DNA of 26,025 nt, from the NCBI GenBank assembly GCA_050181295.1, contig JBFXDI010000050.1:1-26025 (forward strand), in the 5' to 3' direction. Position 1 is the stretch's first letter; each line of letters opens with the position of its first letter. This DNA is from JBFXDI01 sp050181295. Its GTDB lineage: Bacteria > Pseudomonadota > Alphaproteobacteria > Rhizobiales > Aestuariivirgaceae. Positions 17,900 to 24,647 of the stretch are shown one piece after another. The position numbers were made by a program, and so were the translations under genes. The notes under the pieces are model-generated. The model made no database searches and had not been told where the DNA came from. It was given only the letters and a program-made list of their open reading frames with translations.

Positions 17900-18577
17900 C
17901 TAGAGCATCGGAGGTATGTAAGGCAGGATGTAGGGCAGCTCGTCCGCCGTGAGGCGATGCGCTGCCTCCATCTCCACCTTCTTGAGGTCGACCTTGACCA
18001 TCTTCGCGTGCGTGTCGACGTCGACGACGCGCGCGAGCTTGATCTCGCGCATGTCCTCCGCGAGCAGGCCCCCGAGGTCGGCGCTGAGCGAGGTCACGCG
18101 GCCGCTGTCGATGTCGATCAGAACATCCCGGACGGTGCCGATGCGCTCGCCCCGCGCCTCAAGCTCATAGCCGTCGAGATCGCGGGCGAACAGCAGGCGC
18201 CGGAACGGCTTAGGCTGCGGCGGAGGCGGTTCCGCCGCTTCAGGGGCCACGACGTCGACGCCCCAAGGGGACGCCAGCCCGAAATAGGGAAAGAGGAGAT
18301 CGAAATGTTCTTCGCCGGGTCGGGCCGAAGCCGCGAGAGGGCTCTTTTCCGCCGCGCCCTTGGTCAGGTCCAGGGTCACGGTGTTTCCGGGGATATCGAG
18401 GGACCGCAGCTTCTCGATCGGGATCAGCAGGTCGCGCCCGAAAAGCCAGCCGGTATCGACCTCGAGGAAATGCAGCCTCCAGCTCGTCGCATCGAACACA
18501 ACGTCGAGAACCGTGCCGAGCTTGCCATCCGTGGCGTGGACGGCAAGGCCGCGCACCTCATGTGCTAGCGATTTCAT
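17900..18577 (-). CDS. Tandem PRC-barrel domain protein
   Basis: The 225-residue product holds two PRC-barrel-like units: one at about 1-78 (LAHEVRGLAVHATDGKLG, then DVVFDATSWRLHFLEV, then a closing LDIPGNTVTLDL strand) and one at about 133-205 (DGYELEARGERIGTVRDVLIDI, later KLARVVDVDTHAKMVKVDL). They are joined by a proline-rich linker (AEPPPPQPKP). PRC barrels occur in RimM, photosynthetic reaction centre H subunits and many small stress proteins of alphaproteobacteria; no specific job can be assigned. A longer frame exists upstream, but the ATG at 18577 starts exactly at the first domain. A GGAAC-N17-CGTT match on this strand lies about 30 bases upstream, suggesting EcfG control. Confidence 0.85.
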   Translation of the reverse strand: MKSLAHEVRGLAVHATDGKLGTVLDVVFDATSWRLHFLEVDTGWLFGRDLLIPIEKLRSLDIPGNTVTLDLTKGAAEKSPLAASARPGEEHFDLLFPYFGLASPWGVDVVAPEAAEPPPPQPKPFRRLLFARDLDGYELEARGERIGTVRDVLIDIDSGRVTSLSADLGGLLAEDMREIKLARVVDVDTHAKMVKVDLKKVEMEAAHRLTADELPYILPYIPPML

Positions 18578-18608
18578 GAGACATACCCTTTGTTGCCCGC
18601 CGATGAAC

Positions 18609-18634
18609 AACGACATGGGCGCGGGCGTTGTTCC
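18609..18634 (-). promoter_or_regulatory. EcfG-type stress promoter for the PRC-barrel gene
   Basis: On the minus strand the sequence reads GGAAC (18634-18630), 17 bases, CGTT (18612-18609). This matches the consensus GGAAC-N16/17-CGTT recognised by the alphaproteobacterial general-stress sigma factor EcfG (RpoE2/SigT). It is 31 bases upstream of the PRC-barrel ATG, a good distance for a short leader. The match is seen; activity is inferred. It is back-to-back with a second match on the other strand. Confidence 0.68.
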
Positions 18635-18649
18635 TCGCCTCGCTCGGGC

Positions 18650-18675
18650 GGAACTTTTCATTCTTTACGGGCGTT
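18650..18675 (+). promoter_or_regulatory. EcfG-type stress promoter for the NFGase operon
   Basis: GGAAC at 18650-18654 and CGTT at 18672-18675 are separated by 17 bases, matching the EcfG consensus. It lies about 70 bases before the TTG start (18745) and about 147 bases before the alternative ATG (18823) of the N-formylglutamate amidohydrolase-like gene. It is divergent from the promoter of the PRC-barrel gene, only 15 bases away, so one stress signal could drive both directions. Function inferred from the motif. Confidence 0.7.
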
Positions 18676-18744
18676 TAACGAGATGCGCCTCGCGGCACGG
18701 CGGCTATCCTTCTTTCCTCCTTCCCATATCGGCGAGCCCTGACG

Positions 18745-19566
18745 TTGTCTTCCGAACAACTTCCATCCACGGCGCCCGGCGCTCGCGACTGCTGGGAGCT
18801 GCATTTCGGGGAGGGACCCATTATGGCCACCGCGATCCACGACGGCCACGCCGTCCGCTCCGAGATCGGCGGCCTTTTTGCCATCTCGGACGCCGAGCGG
18901 CTGCGGGAAGAGGACCCCTTCACCGGGTACCTTATCCGCGATGTTCCGAACCGCGCCGTCGTCCACAGGTCCCGGTTCGAGGTGGACATGAACCGTGCCG
19001 CGGCAGAGGCCGTCTATGTGCGACCAGAGCAGAGCTGGGGCCTCAAGGTCTGGAAGGACAGGCTCGGCGAGGATGTCGTCGACCGCTCGCTCGCGCTCCA
19101 CGCGGCCTTCTACAATTCTCTGGAGTCCATGCTGACCGGCATCGAGCGGCAGCACGGCGGCTTCGTGGTGCTGGACGTTCACAGCTACAACCATCGGCGG
19201 AAGGGCCCGGACGCCCCGCCGACGGATCCGGAGCTGGCGCCCGAGATCAATATCGGCACCTTCACGCTTGCGAGGGATCGGTGGGAGCATGTGCTGAGAC
19301 CCTTCGTGGACGCGCTCCGCGGGCATGAACTCGATGGGCGCAAGCTCGATGTGCGGCTGGATGTGGCGTTTCAGGGCAAGGGAGAGCTTGCGCGCTTTGT
19401 GCACGATCGCTTTCCGCAGACCGGCTGCGCTCTCGCCGTCGAGTTCAAGAAGTTCTTCATGGACGAATGGACGGGAGAGCCCTATCTGAAGGTCCTCGAC
19501 TCCCTGCGAAGCCTGGTTGCATCCACGCTTCCCGTGCTCGAAGCATCGCTGAGGAAGGGCCGATGA
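18745..19566 (+). CDS. N-formylglutamate amidohydrolase-like protein
   Basis: The 273-residue product resembles the N-formylglutamate amidohydrolase (HutG-like) family, zinc-type hydrolases of N-acyl amino acids related to metallocarboxypeptidases. Visible marks are ATAIHDGH (28-35), RSRFEVDMNR (75-84, like the family's SR..D.NR), VLDVHSYNHR (142-151) and AVEFKKFFMD (231-240). No other histidine-degradation genes are nearby, so a role in that pathway is not supported; the substrate is unknown. The start is uncertain: TTG at 18745 keeps the first strand of the domain (WELHFGEGPI), while ATG at 18823 has a good GAGGG seven bases upstream but trims it. The stop overlaps the DUF1704 start by four bases. 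An EcfG-type promoter precedes it. Confidence 0.83.
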   Translation: MSSEQLPSTAPGARDCWELHFGEGPIMATAIHDGHAVRSEIGGLFAISDAERLREEDPFTGYLIRDVPNRAVVHRSRFEVDMNRAAAEAVYVRPEQSWGLKVWKDRLGEDVVDRSLALHAAFYNSLESMLTGIERQHGGFVVLDVHSYNHRRKGPDAPPTDPELAPEINIGTFTLARDRWEHVLRPFVDALRGHELDGRKLDVRLDVAFQGKGELARFVHDRFPQTGCALAVEFKKFFMDEWTGEPYLKVLDSLRSLVASTLPVLEASLRKGR

Positions 19567-21452
19567 GCGAAAGCGGGCCCGGCGCCGACTTCAGGGAGAT
19601 CGTCGGGAAATGCCGCGACTGTCTGGCGCGGGACAAGCCCGTGCGCATCGATCTGCCCGGCGGCGGCCGGCTCCATGTCGATCGCAAGCTGCCCTTCGTC
19701 CTCATCCACGTCTTCGATCCCGCCGCGCCCAAGCCGCTCGCGCACGACGTGACGAGCTCCAACGCGTCCTATGCGCTTCTTGCGAACGATCCCGCGCTGG
19801 CGGACTTCCATCGCGACTTGCTCGCGACCATGAGAGAGACGCTTTGCGAGACGTTCGGAGCGTTCTTCACGATCGAGCTTACGGAGGCTGAGCGGTCCGG
19901 CGATCTCCGCAAGGATGCGCCGATCCTGCCCGATTACGACGTCGCGGTGCATGTTGGCACGGGTTCCTACGCCAGCCGTGTGGCCGACCGCATCAAGGTC
20001 GCTCTCGAATCAGCGGAGATCTACTACCGCACGCCCAGGGTGACGCTGCACGCGGAAGCCGACCTCGCGCTCTTTCCCGGCCTCGAGCTTGGTCTTGTGG
20101 AGCCCCGGGGATGGCTCGGGATGGTGCTGCCGCCGGTCTACCATGTGCCGGGAAGCGACGATATCTATCCGGAGCTCTTCGAGCTTCTGGTGACATCCGT
20201 CCTGGACGCCCTGCTCCAGGGCCTCCAGGAGTTCTCCCAGTGCGCGACGCCGCTCAAGCCGGCGCATCACCGCGCGCTCGGCCGCCGCGCCTTCATCCGC
20301 GCCATCCGCGCCGTCGACCGGAAGCTGGACGACGTGGCGCGCTCCTTCGACTTCCTGCTCGCCATCACGCCCATCAATTCCGGCGAAGCCTGGCTGGAGT
20401 TCCGCGACGGCGGATTTGCGGCCGAGCCCAAGTTCCGCTACCGGCCGCTCGCGATATCGACCGACGACGCCAAGCGTCGTCTCTATGCCCTGCCGCTCGA
20501 CCATCTGGAGGATCCGGCCCTCAAGAAGCTCTTCCGCGAGAAGCAGCACGAGGTCGATCATCAGCTCACGCTGCTCCAGTGCCGCAACACGCGGAAGTTC
20601 AAGGACGCGAGCCGCCTGCTCTATGGCGGCGTGGAGCCGGCGCTGGAAAAGGCCGCGCGCTCGCTTCTTGCGGCGACGGGAGAGAAAACCTCGTTTCAGT
20701 CGGGCGGAACCGTGGGCTGGCCGGAACTGAAACGCGAAGCGGAACGGACCTTCCGCCGTTACCGCCACCGCTATGCAGGCTTCGACGCGACGGTGGAGAT
20801 CCGCGACGACATCCCGCCGGGTCTCATGGTCTCGGGTCCTCACCTCCTCATCTCGAGCAGCACGGCGATGGCCAAGGCGCGCGTGGATGCCCTGCTGCAG
20901 CACGAGATCGGCGTCCATCTCGTGACCTATTTCGCGGGCCGCGAGCAGGGCTTGGCGATCTTCCGCTCAGGCCTTGCGGGCTATGAGGGGATCCAGGAAG
21001 GCCTGGGCGTCTTCGCGGAATATGCCGTGGGTGGCCTCACCTGGACGCGCCTCCGGCTGCTCTGCGGCCGCGTCGTCGCCTGCGCCGCGATGCTCGACGG
21101 GGCGACCTTCACGCAGACCTTCGGCCTCCTCACCCGCGAGTTCAGCTTCAGCCCGGCGGGCGCCTTCAACATCGCGCTGAGAGTGCATCGCTCCGGCGGA
21201 TTGTCGAAGGACGCGATCTACTTGCGTGGCCTCATGGACGTTCTGGTGCTCCTCGAGCGCGGCGGCTCGCTCGATCCCTTCTGGCTCGGGAAGGTCTCGC
21301 GCGCGCATCTGCCGGTGCTCGCCGAGCTCGAGGCCCGCGGCATGCTGCGGCCTCCGCCGGTGCGTCCCGAATTCCTCGATCGGGATGATGCCCAGGCGCG
21401 CATCGAGCGCGCCAAGGGCGGCATAGCACTTCACGATCTCGTCGCCCCCTGA
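19563..21452 (+). CDS. DUF1704 protein (QEGLA-motif family), putative zinc metallopeptidase
   Basis: The 629-residue product belongs to the family annotated as flavohemoglobin expression-modulating QEGLA motif protein (DUF1704), whose eukaryotic relatives are the KIAA0895/MATCAP tubulin carboxypeptidases. It has HEIGVH at 447-452, an HExxxH zinc-binding motif, and YEGIQEGLGVFAEY from residue 474, the family's namesake motif (here QEGLG) that should supply further active-site glutamates. The N-terminal half (about 1-330) is not recognised as a separate domain by eye. A peptidase role is therefore plausible; the substrate is unknown. The start ATG overlaps the upstream hydrolase stop by four bases; the next gene follows after 13 bases, so it is the middle gene of a three-gene operon. 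Confidence 0.86.
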   Translation: MSESGPGADFREIVGKCRDCLARDKPVRIDLPGGGRLHVDRKLPFVLIHVFDPAAPKPLAHDVTSSNASYALLANDPALADFHRDLLATMRETLCETFGAFFTIELTEAERSGDLRKDAPILPDYDVAVHVGTGSYASRVADRIKVALESAEIYYRTPRVTLHAEADLALFPGLELGLVEPRGWLGMVLPPVYHVPGSDDIYPELFELLVTSVLDALLQGLQEFSQCATPLKPAHHRALGRRAFIRAIRAVDRKLDDVARSFDFLLAITPINSGEAWLEFRDGGFAAEPKFRYRPLAISTDDAKRRLYALPLDHLEDPALKKLFREKQHEVDHQLTLLQCRNTRKFKDASRLLYGGVEPALEKAARSLLAATGEKTSFQSGGTVGWPELKREAERTFRRYRHRYAGFDATVEIRDDIPPGLMVSGPHLLISSSTAMAKARVDALLQHEIGVHLVTYFAGREQGLAIFRSGLAGYEGIQEGLGVFAEYAVGGLTWTRLRLLCGRVVACAAMLDGATFTQTFGLLTREFSFSPAGAFNIALRVHRSGGLSKDAIYLRGLMDVLVLLERGGSLDPFWLGKVSRAHLPVLAELEARGMLRPPPVRPEFLDRDDAQARIERAKGGIALHDLVAP

Positions 21453-21465
21453 ACAGGAGAGCACC

Positions 21466-22512
21466 ATGCGGATCGCCTTCTTCGTCAACGACATCGAGAC
21501 GGAATTCCCGCGCTACACGACAACCGTGCTGGCGCTCGAGGCGGTGAGGCGCGGACACAAGATCTCCTACGTCACGCCGGACGATTTCATCTGCCGCCCC
21601 GACGACCGGCTGGCGATCCGCGCCGTCACTCCAACGCGCTCGAAGTTTCCCGACCTCGAGGCCTTCTTCAAGCATCTGAAGAGCTGCGCGTCGAAGGGCA
21701 AGGTCATCGACATGGCGGAGATCGACGTCCTGATGCTGCGGAACGATCCCTCGCTCGAGATGGGCACGCGGCCCTGGGCGGAGCAGATCGGCCTCATGTT
21801 CGGCAAGCTCGCGGCGGACCAGGGGGTGCTGGTGCTCAACGATCCCGACGGCCTTTCGCGGGCGCAGAACAAGCTCTACTTCCAGACTTACCCTGAGGCC
21901 GTGCGGGCGAAGACGCTGATCTCCAAATCGGACGACGAGATCAAGGACTTCATCCGCAGCCACAAGGGCAAGGTCATCGTGAAGCCGCTGCAGGGTTCCG
22001 GCGGCAAGAACGTCTTCATCGTGCGCTCCCAGAAGGAGCAGAACCTGAACCAGATCCTCGAGACGGTGAGCAAGGAGGGCTATGTGATCGCGCAGGCCTA
22101 TCTGCCGAAGGCGGTGGGCGGCGACATCCGGCTCTTCGTGATGAACGGCGAGCCTTTGCGCGTGGACGGGAAGTACGCCGCAATCCGACGGGTTCCGGCC
22201 AAGGGCGAAGTGCGCAGCAACATGCATGCGCGCGGCACGGCGGCCAAGGCCAAGATCACGGAGCAGGAGCTCGAAGTGGCCGAGATGGTGCGCGCCAAGC
22301 TGGTGCAGGACGGCATGTTCCTTGTCGGCCTCGACATCGTGGGCGACAAGATCCTCGAGGTGAACGTGTTCAGCCCCGGCGCCCTCCATAGCTGCATGGA
22401 AAGCCAGGGGGTGAACTTCGCTGGCGCCATCATCGAGGCGATCGAGCGCAAGCTCGAGGTCAAGCGGGTCTATGGCGATGGCATCGGCAACCGCGAACTG
22501 GCGACGATGTAG
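21466..22512 (+). CDS. Glutathione synthetase-like ATP-grasp ligase
   Basis: The 348-residue protein is an ATP-grasp ligase of the glutathione-synthetase (GshB) type, which forms an amide bond through an acyl-phosphate. Its N-terminal part (MRIAFFVNDIETEFPRYTT and VLMLRNDPS, LNDPDGLSRAQNKLY) looks like the GshB pre-ATP-grasp domain. The ATP-binding loop is VKPLQGSGGKNVF (172-184), and ILEVNVFSPG (296-305) has the Mg-binding E298 and N300. The start has a clear AGGAGA a few bases upstream. No gshA is nearby, and the linkage to an amidohydrolase and a peptidase suggests a specialised amidoligase and not necessarily housekeeping glutathione synthesis. It ends three bases from the convergent MgtC gene. 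Confidence 0.86.
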   Translation: MRIAFFVNDIETEFPRYTTTVLALEAVRRGHKISYVTPDDFICRPDDRLAIRAVTPTRSKFPDLEAFFKHLKSCASKGKVIDMAEIDVLMLRNDPSLEMGTRPWAEQIGLMFGKLAADQGVLVLNDPDGLSRAQNKLYFQTYPEAVRAKTLISKSDDEIKDFIRSHKGKVIVKPLQGSGGKNVFIVRSQKEQNLNQILETVSKEGYVIAQAYLPKAVGGDIRLFVMNGEPLRVDGKYAAIRRVPAKGEVRSNMHARGTAAKAKITEQELEVAEMVRAKLVQDGMFLVGLDIVGDKILEVNVFSPGALHSCMESQGVNFAGAIIEAIERKLEVKRVYGDGIGNRELATM

Positions 22513-22515
22513 CTC

Positions 22516-23004
22516 TTATTTGGGCTTCTCGGCGTCCTGCGGCTCGGGCGGTGATAGCCAGCGCTCGATGGGCGGCAGCAGCGTCATGATGGCCATGGCG
22601 ATGACGAGCCCGATAAGCGCCACGGCGAAGTAGCCGGCCCCCGAAGCGAGGCCGAGGGCGCCCGCGAGCCACATGCCGGCGCCGGTCGTCACGCCCTGCA
22701 CGTTTCCGCGCGACACGAAGATCGAGCCCGCGGCGAGAAAGGCGACGCCGGCCGTGATCGCTTCGATGACGCGAAGAGGATCAGCGTTGGAATTGGGGAA
22801 GCGTGTCGCGAAGAAATGATGCAGCTCGAAGGTGATGACCGTGAAGAGAGCGGCGGCGAGCGCCGTCAGCATATGGGTGCGAAGCCCCGCGGGGCGGTTC
22901 TTCATCTCGCGGTCGAAGCCGATGACCGCGCCCAGCACGGCCGCAAGGGCCAGGCGCAGGGCGACGTCTAGGATCGGCGTCTGAAGCTCCATCATCAGCG
23001 GCAT
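22516..23004 (-). CDS. MgtC/SapB family membrane protein
   Basis: This 162-residue protein has the MgtC/SapB N-terminal membrane domain: four to five hydrophobic helices, with the conserved GAVIGFDREMKNRPAGLRTHML block at about 25-46 and the later GVAFLAAGSI and VQGVTTGAGMWLAGALGLASG blocks. Family members are inner-membrane proteins linked to growth in low magnesium and, in pathogens, to survival in host cells; the molecular activity is not settled. The C-terminal soluble domain of true MgtC is absent, as in most SapB-type members. The start ATG at 23004 has GGGGAG eight bases upstream. It follows cbpM by 15 bases and so is probably the last gene of the cbpA-cbpM operon. Confidence 0.88.
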   Translation of the reverse strand: MPLMMELQTPILDVALRLALAAVLGAVIGFDREMKNRPAGLRTHMLTALAAALFTVITFELHHFFATRFPNSNADPLRVIEAITAGVAFLAAGSIFVSRGNVQGVTTGAGMWLAGALGLASGAGYFAVALIGLVIAMAIMTLLPPIERWLSPPEPQDAEKPK

Positions 23005-23019
23005 CGGCCTATCTCCCCA

Positions 23020-23325
23020 TCACCGAGCGCCCGAACGGCGGCGCAGCATCTCGATCTCATCCAGGAGGTCGAGCACGAGGGCGACCGCGGGCAGCTCGAT
23101 CTCGAACTCGTGCGCAAGCTTAAGCGCCTTCCTGGCGCGTAGCATGCTGGCGGCGGGAAATCGCCAGTGCTCGGGCCCCTCGCCACTCGGCTGCAGGATG
23201 CCCTCGTCCACCATGGCGATCACGCGCTCCTCGCGTACCAGGCAGAAGCGCGAAACCTCCACGAGCGTGACCTCGTGCGACTCGTCGAGAATCTCGACAG
23301 TTACGGCTTCGCCACGCTCGGCCAT
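23020..23325 (-). CDS. cbpM: Chaperone modulator CbpM (MerR-like fold)
   Basis: The 101-residue product resembles CbpM, the small protein that binds the J-domain of CbpA and inhibits its co-chaperone activity; its fold is like the MerR DNA-binding domain. Visible are VTLVEVSRFCLVREERVIAMVDEGIL with the helix-turn-helix-like start, HWRFPAASMLRARKALKLAHE and a leucine-rich C-terminal helix (VALVLDLLDEIEML). The neighbour upstream is a CbpA-type DnaJ, the standard pairing. Two starts are possible: GTG at 23331, overlapping the cbpA stop by four bases, or ATG at 23325, which has GGGAG at the better seven-base spacing and is chosen. Confidence 0.85.
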   Translation of the reverse strand: MAERGEAVTVEILDESHEVTLVEVSRFCLVREERVIAMVDEGILQPSGEGPEHWRFPAASMLRARKALKLAHEFEIELPAVALVLDLLDEIEMLRRRSGAR

Positions 23326-23327
23326 GC

Positions 23328-24287
23328 TCACACTCCCAGCCGCTCGCGCGGATTGAACCCGAGCTTCTGGCGCATCTCGTCATAGACCCGGCGCGCCGCT
23401 TCGGTGTCCGCGGGCGGCAGCACGATCTGAAGAACGGCGTAGAGGTCTCCCGGGTTCACGCCCGGCATGCCGCGGCCCTTGAGTCGCAGCTTTCGGCCCT
23501 GCGCGGAGCCGGCGGGAACCTTGAGGTCGACCACCCCTCCAGGCGTCGGCACCTGGATGGTGGCGCCGAGTGCGGCTTCCCAGGGGGCGACCGGCACCTC
23601 GATGCTGAGATCGGCGCCATCGACCTTGTAGAGCGGATGCGGCCGGAAGCCGATCTCGAGATAGAGATCGCCTGCCTTCCCGCCGCCAAGGCCCTTGCCG
23701 CCCTGCCCTCCGAGCCTCAGCGTCTGGCCCTGCCGGATTCCCTTGGGGATCTTGAGGTTGAGCGTGCGCCGTCCGGGCCGCACCGACCCGTCAGCGCCCA
23801 TTTCGGGCATGTCGAGGGTTAGGCTGCGGGTCGCGCCGTTGAGCGCGTCCTCGAGCTCGATGTTAATCTTGGCGTGCTGGTCCTGTCCCCGCAGGCGAAA
23901 GCCCGCGCCGCCGCCACCGGGGCGACCACGCTGCCGGCGGCCCTCGCCGAAGAGCGCGTCGAAGAACTCGCTGAAGCCCGAGCCTTCCTCATCGTCGTCC
24001 GGCATGCCGCGCTGCGAGAAATGGAACTCCTCGCGCCAGTTGGGCGGGGGCCGGAACTGCTCGCCCGGCCTGTAGCCGCTGCCCAGCTGGTCATAGGCGG
24101 CCCTCTTTTCTGAATCCTTCAGGACCTCGTAGGCCTCGCCGATCTCCTTGAACCGGGCCTCGGCGCCCGCCTCCTTGTTGATGTCAGGATGGTATTTGCG
24201 GGCAAGCTTGCGATAGGCGCTCTTGATGTCGTCGTCGGAGGCCGCGCGTTCCACTCCGAGCAGCTTGTAGTAGTCCTTGTATTCCAT
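23328..24287 (-). CDS. cbpA: CbpA-type DnaJ co-chaperone (type B J-protein)
   Basis: The 319-residue product has an N-terminal J-domain (about 1-68) with the HPD tripeptide at 33-35 that stimulates DnaK ATPase, a Gly/Phe-rich linker rich in GGGGAGF-like runs (about 70-135), and two C-terminal substrate-binding subdomains (LTLDMPEMG, LNLKIPKGIRQGQTLRLGGQG, PGDLYAVLQIVLP). The CxxCxGxG zinc repeats of DnaJ proper are absent, so it is a CbpA-like, type II J-protein. The ATG at 24287 gives MEYKDYY, which lines up with other CbpA starts; an ATG at 24296 would add three residues. Its stop abuts cbpM. Confidence 0.9.
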   Translation of the reverse strand: MEYKDYYKLLGVERAASDDDIKSAYRKLARKYHPDINKEAGAEARFKEIGEAYEVLKDSEKRAAYDQLGSGYRPGEQFRPPPNWREEFHFSQRGMPDDDEEGSGFSEFFDALFGEGRRQRGRPGGGGAGFRLRGQDQHAKINIELEDALNGATRSLTLDMPEMGADGSVRPGRRTLNLKIPKGIRQGQTLRLGGQGGKGLGGGKAGDLYLEIGFRPHPLYKVDGADLSIEVPVAPWEAALGATIQVPTPGGVVDLKVPAGSAQGRKLRLKGRGMPGVNPGDLYAVLQIVLPPADTEAARRVYDEMRQKLGFNPRERLGV

Positions 24288-24311
24288 CGGCCTCATCTAG
24301 AGCATTTTTAG

Positions 24312-24331
24312 CAACGGCGGAATTGCCGTTG
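24312..24331. repeat. Inverted repeat between cbpA and the Ku operon
   Basis: CAACGGC (24312-24318) and GCCGTTG (24325-24331) form a perfect 7-bp inverted repeat with a 6-base spacer. It sits in the 120-base divergent region between cbpA and the small membrane protein gene, close to cbpA. It is not followed by a T-run in either direction, so a terminator is unlikely. It may be an operator, or a remnant of an interspersed element, since it is directly preceded by CTAGAGCATTTTTAGC. Sequence seen; function unknown. Confidence 0.4.
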
Positions 24332-24345
24332 GGGGACGGTATCCG

Positions 24346-24370
24346 GGAACCGCGCTGCCCTTCGCGCGTT
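24346..24370 (+). promoter_or_regulatory. EcfG-type stress promoter for the Ku-LigD operon
   Basis: GGAAC at 24346-24350 and CGTT at 24367-24370, 16 bases apart, match the EcfG (general stress response) consensus GGAAC-N16/17-CGTT. The first start codon downstream (24408) is 38 bases further, which fits a short leader. It would drive the small membrane protein, Ku and LigD together. It is the third such match in the right part of the window. Activity is inferred. Confidence 0.7.
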
Positions 24371-24407
24371 AAGGATTCTGGCGCCCGAGGGAATATGGAG
24401 ACGCCTC

Positions 24408-24614
24408 ATGGACGAGAAAAGACGCTCCTCTGTGCTCGCGCTGTCCGGCATCGCTGGCGCGCTCACGCTCGCCGTGCTGCAGGTCGGCTGGATCGTGCTC
24501 GCGGATCCGCCCAAGACCGATGGCCAGGACGTGGTCCGTTCGCAGGCGCGGGGACCGGACGTTCCGGAACGCGAAACACGCTTCCTGCCCGCTCGTTCCT
24601 ATCCTAGATCATAG
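24408..24614 (+). CDS. Small single-pass membrane protein, unknown
   Basis: This 68-residue product is not recognised. It has a short charged N-terminus (MDEKRRSS), one hydrophobic segment at about residues 8-31 that could be a membrane helix or uncleaved signal anchor, and a polar tail rich in Arg, Pro and Asp. GGAG lies seven bases before the ATG, a good ribosome-binding site, and an EcfG-type promoter is 38 bases upstream. It ends 33 bases before ku in the same direction, so it probably leads the same transcript. The site and promoter argue that it is a real gene, though the tail has no conserved motif I know. Confidence 0.62.
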   Translation: MDEKRRSSVLALSGIAGALTLAVLQVGWIVLADPPKTDGQDVVRSQARGPDVPERETRFLPARSYPRS

Positions 24615-24647
24615 GGACGAACCACTCCGCGCACGGGTGAGGGCTTC

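Noticed and set aside
24298..24331. CIRCE or heat-shock operator upstream of cbpA
   Set aside because: The repeat CAACGGC-N6-GCCGTTG does not match TTAGCACTC-N9-GAGTGCTAA, and no RpoH-type promoter was seen.
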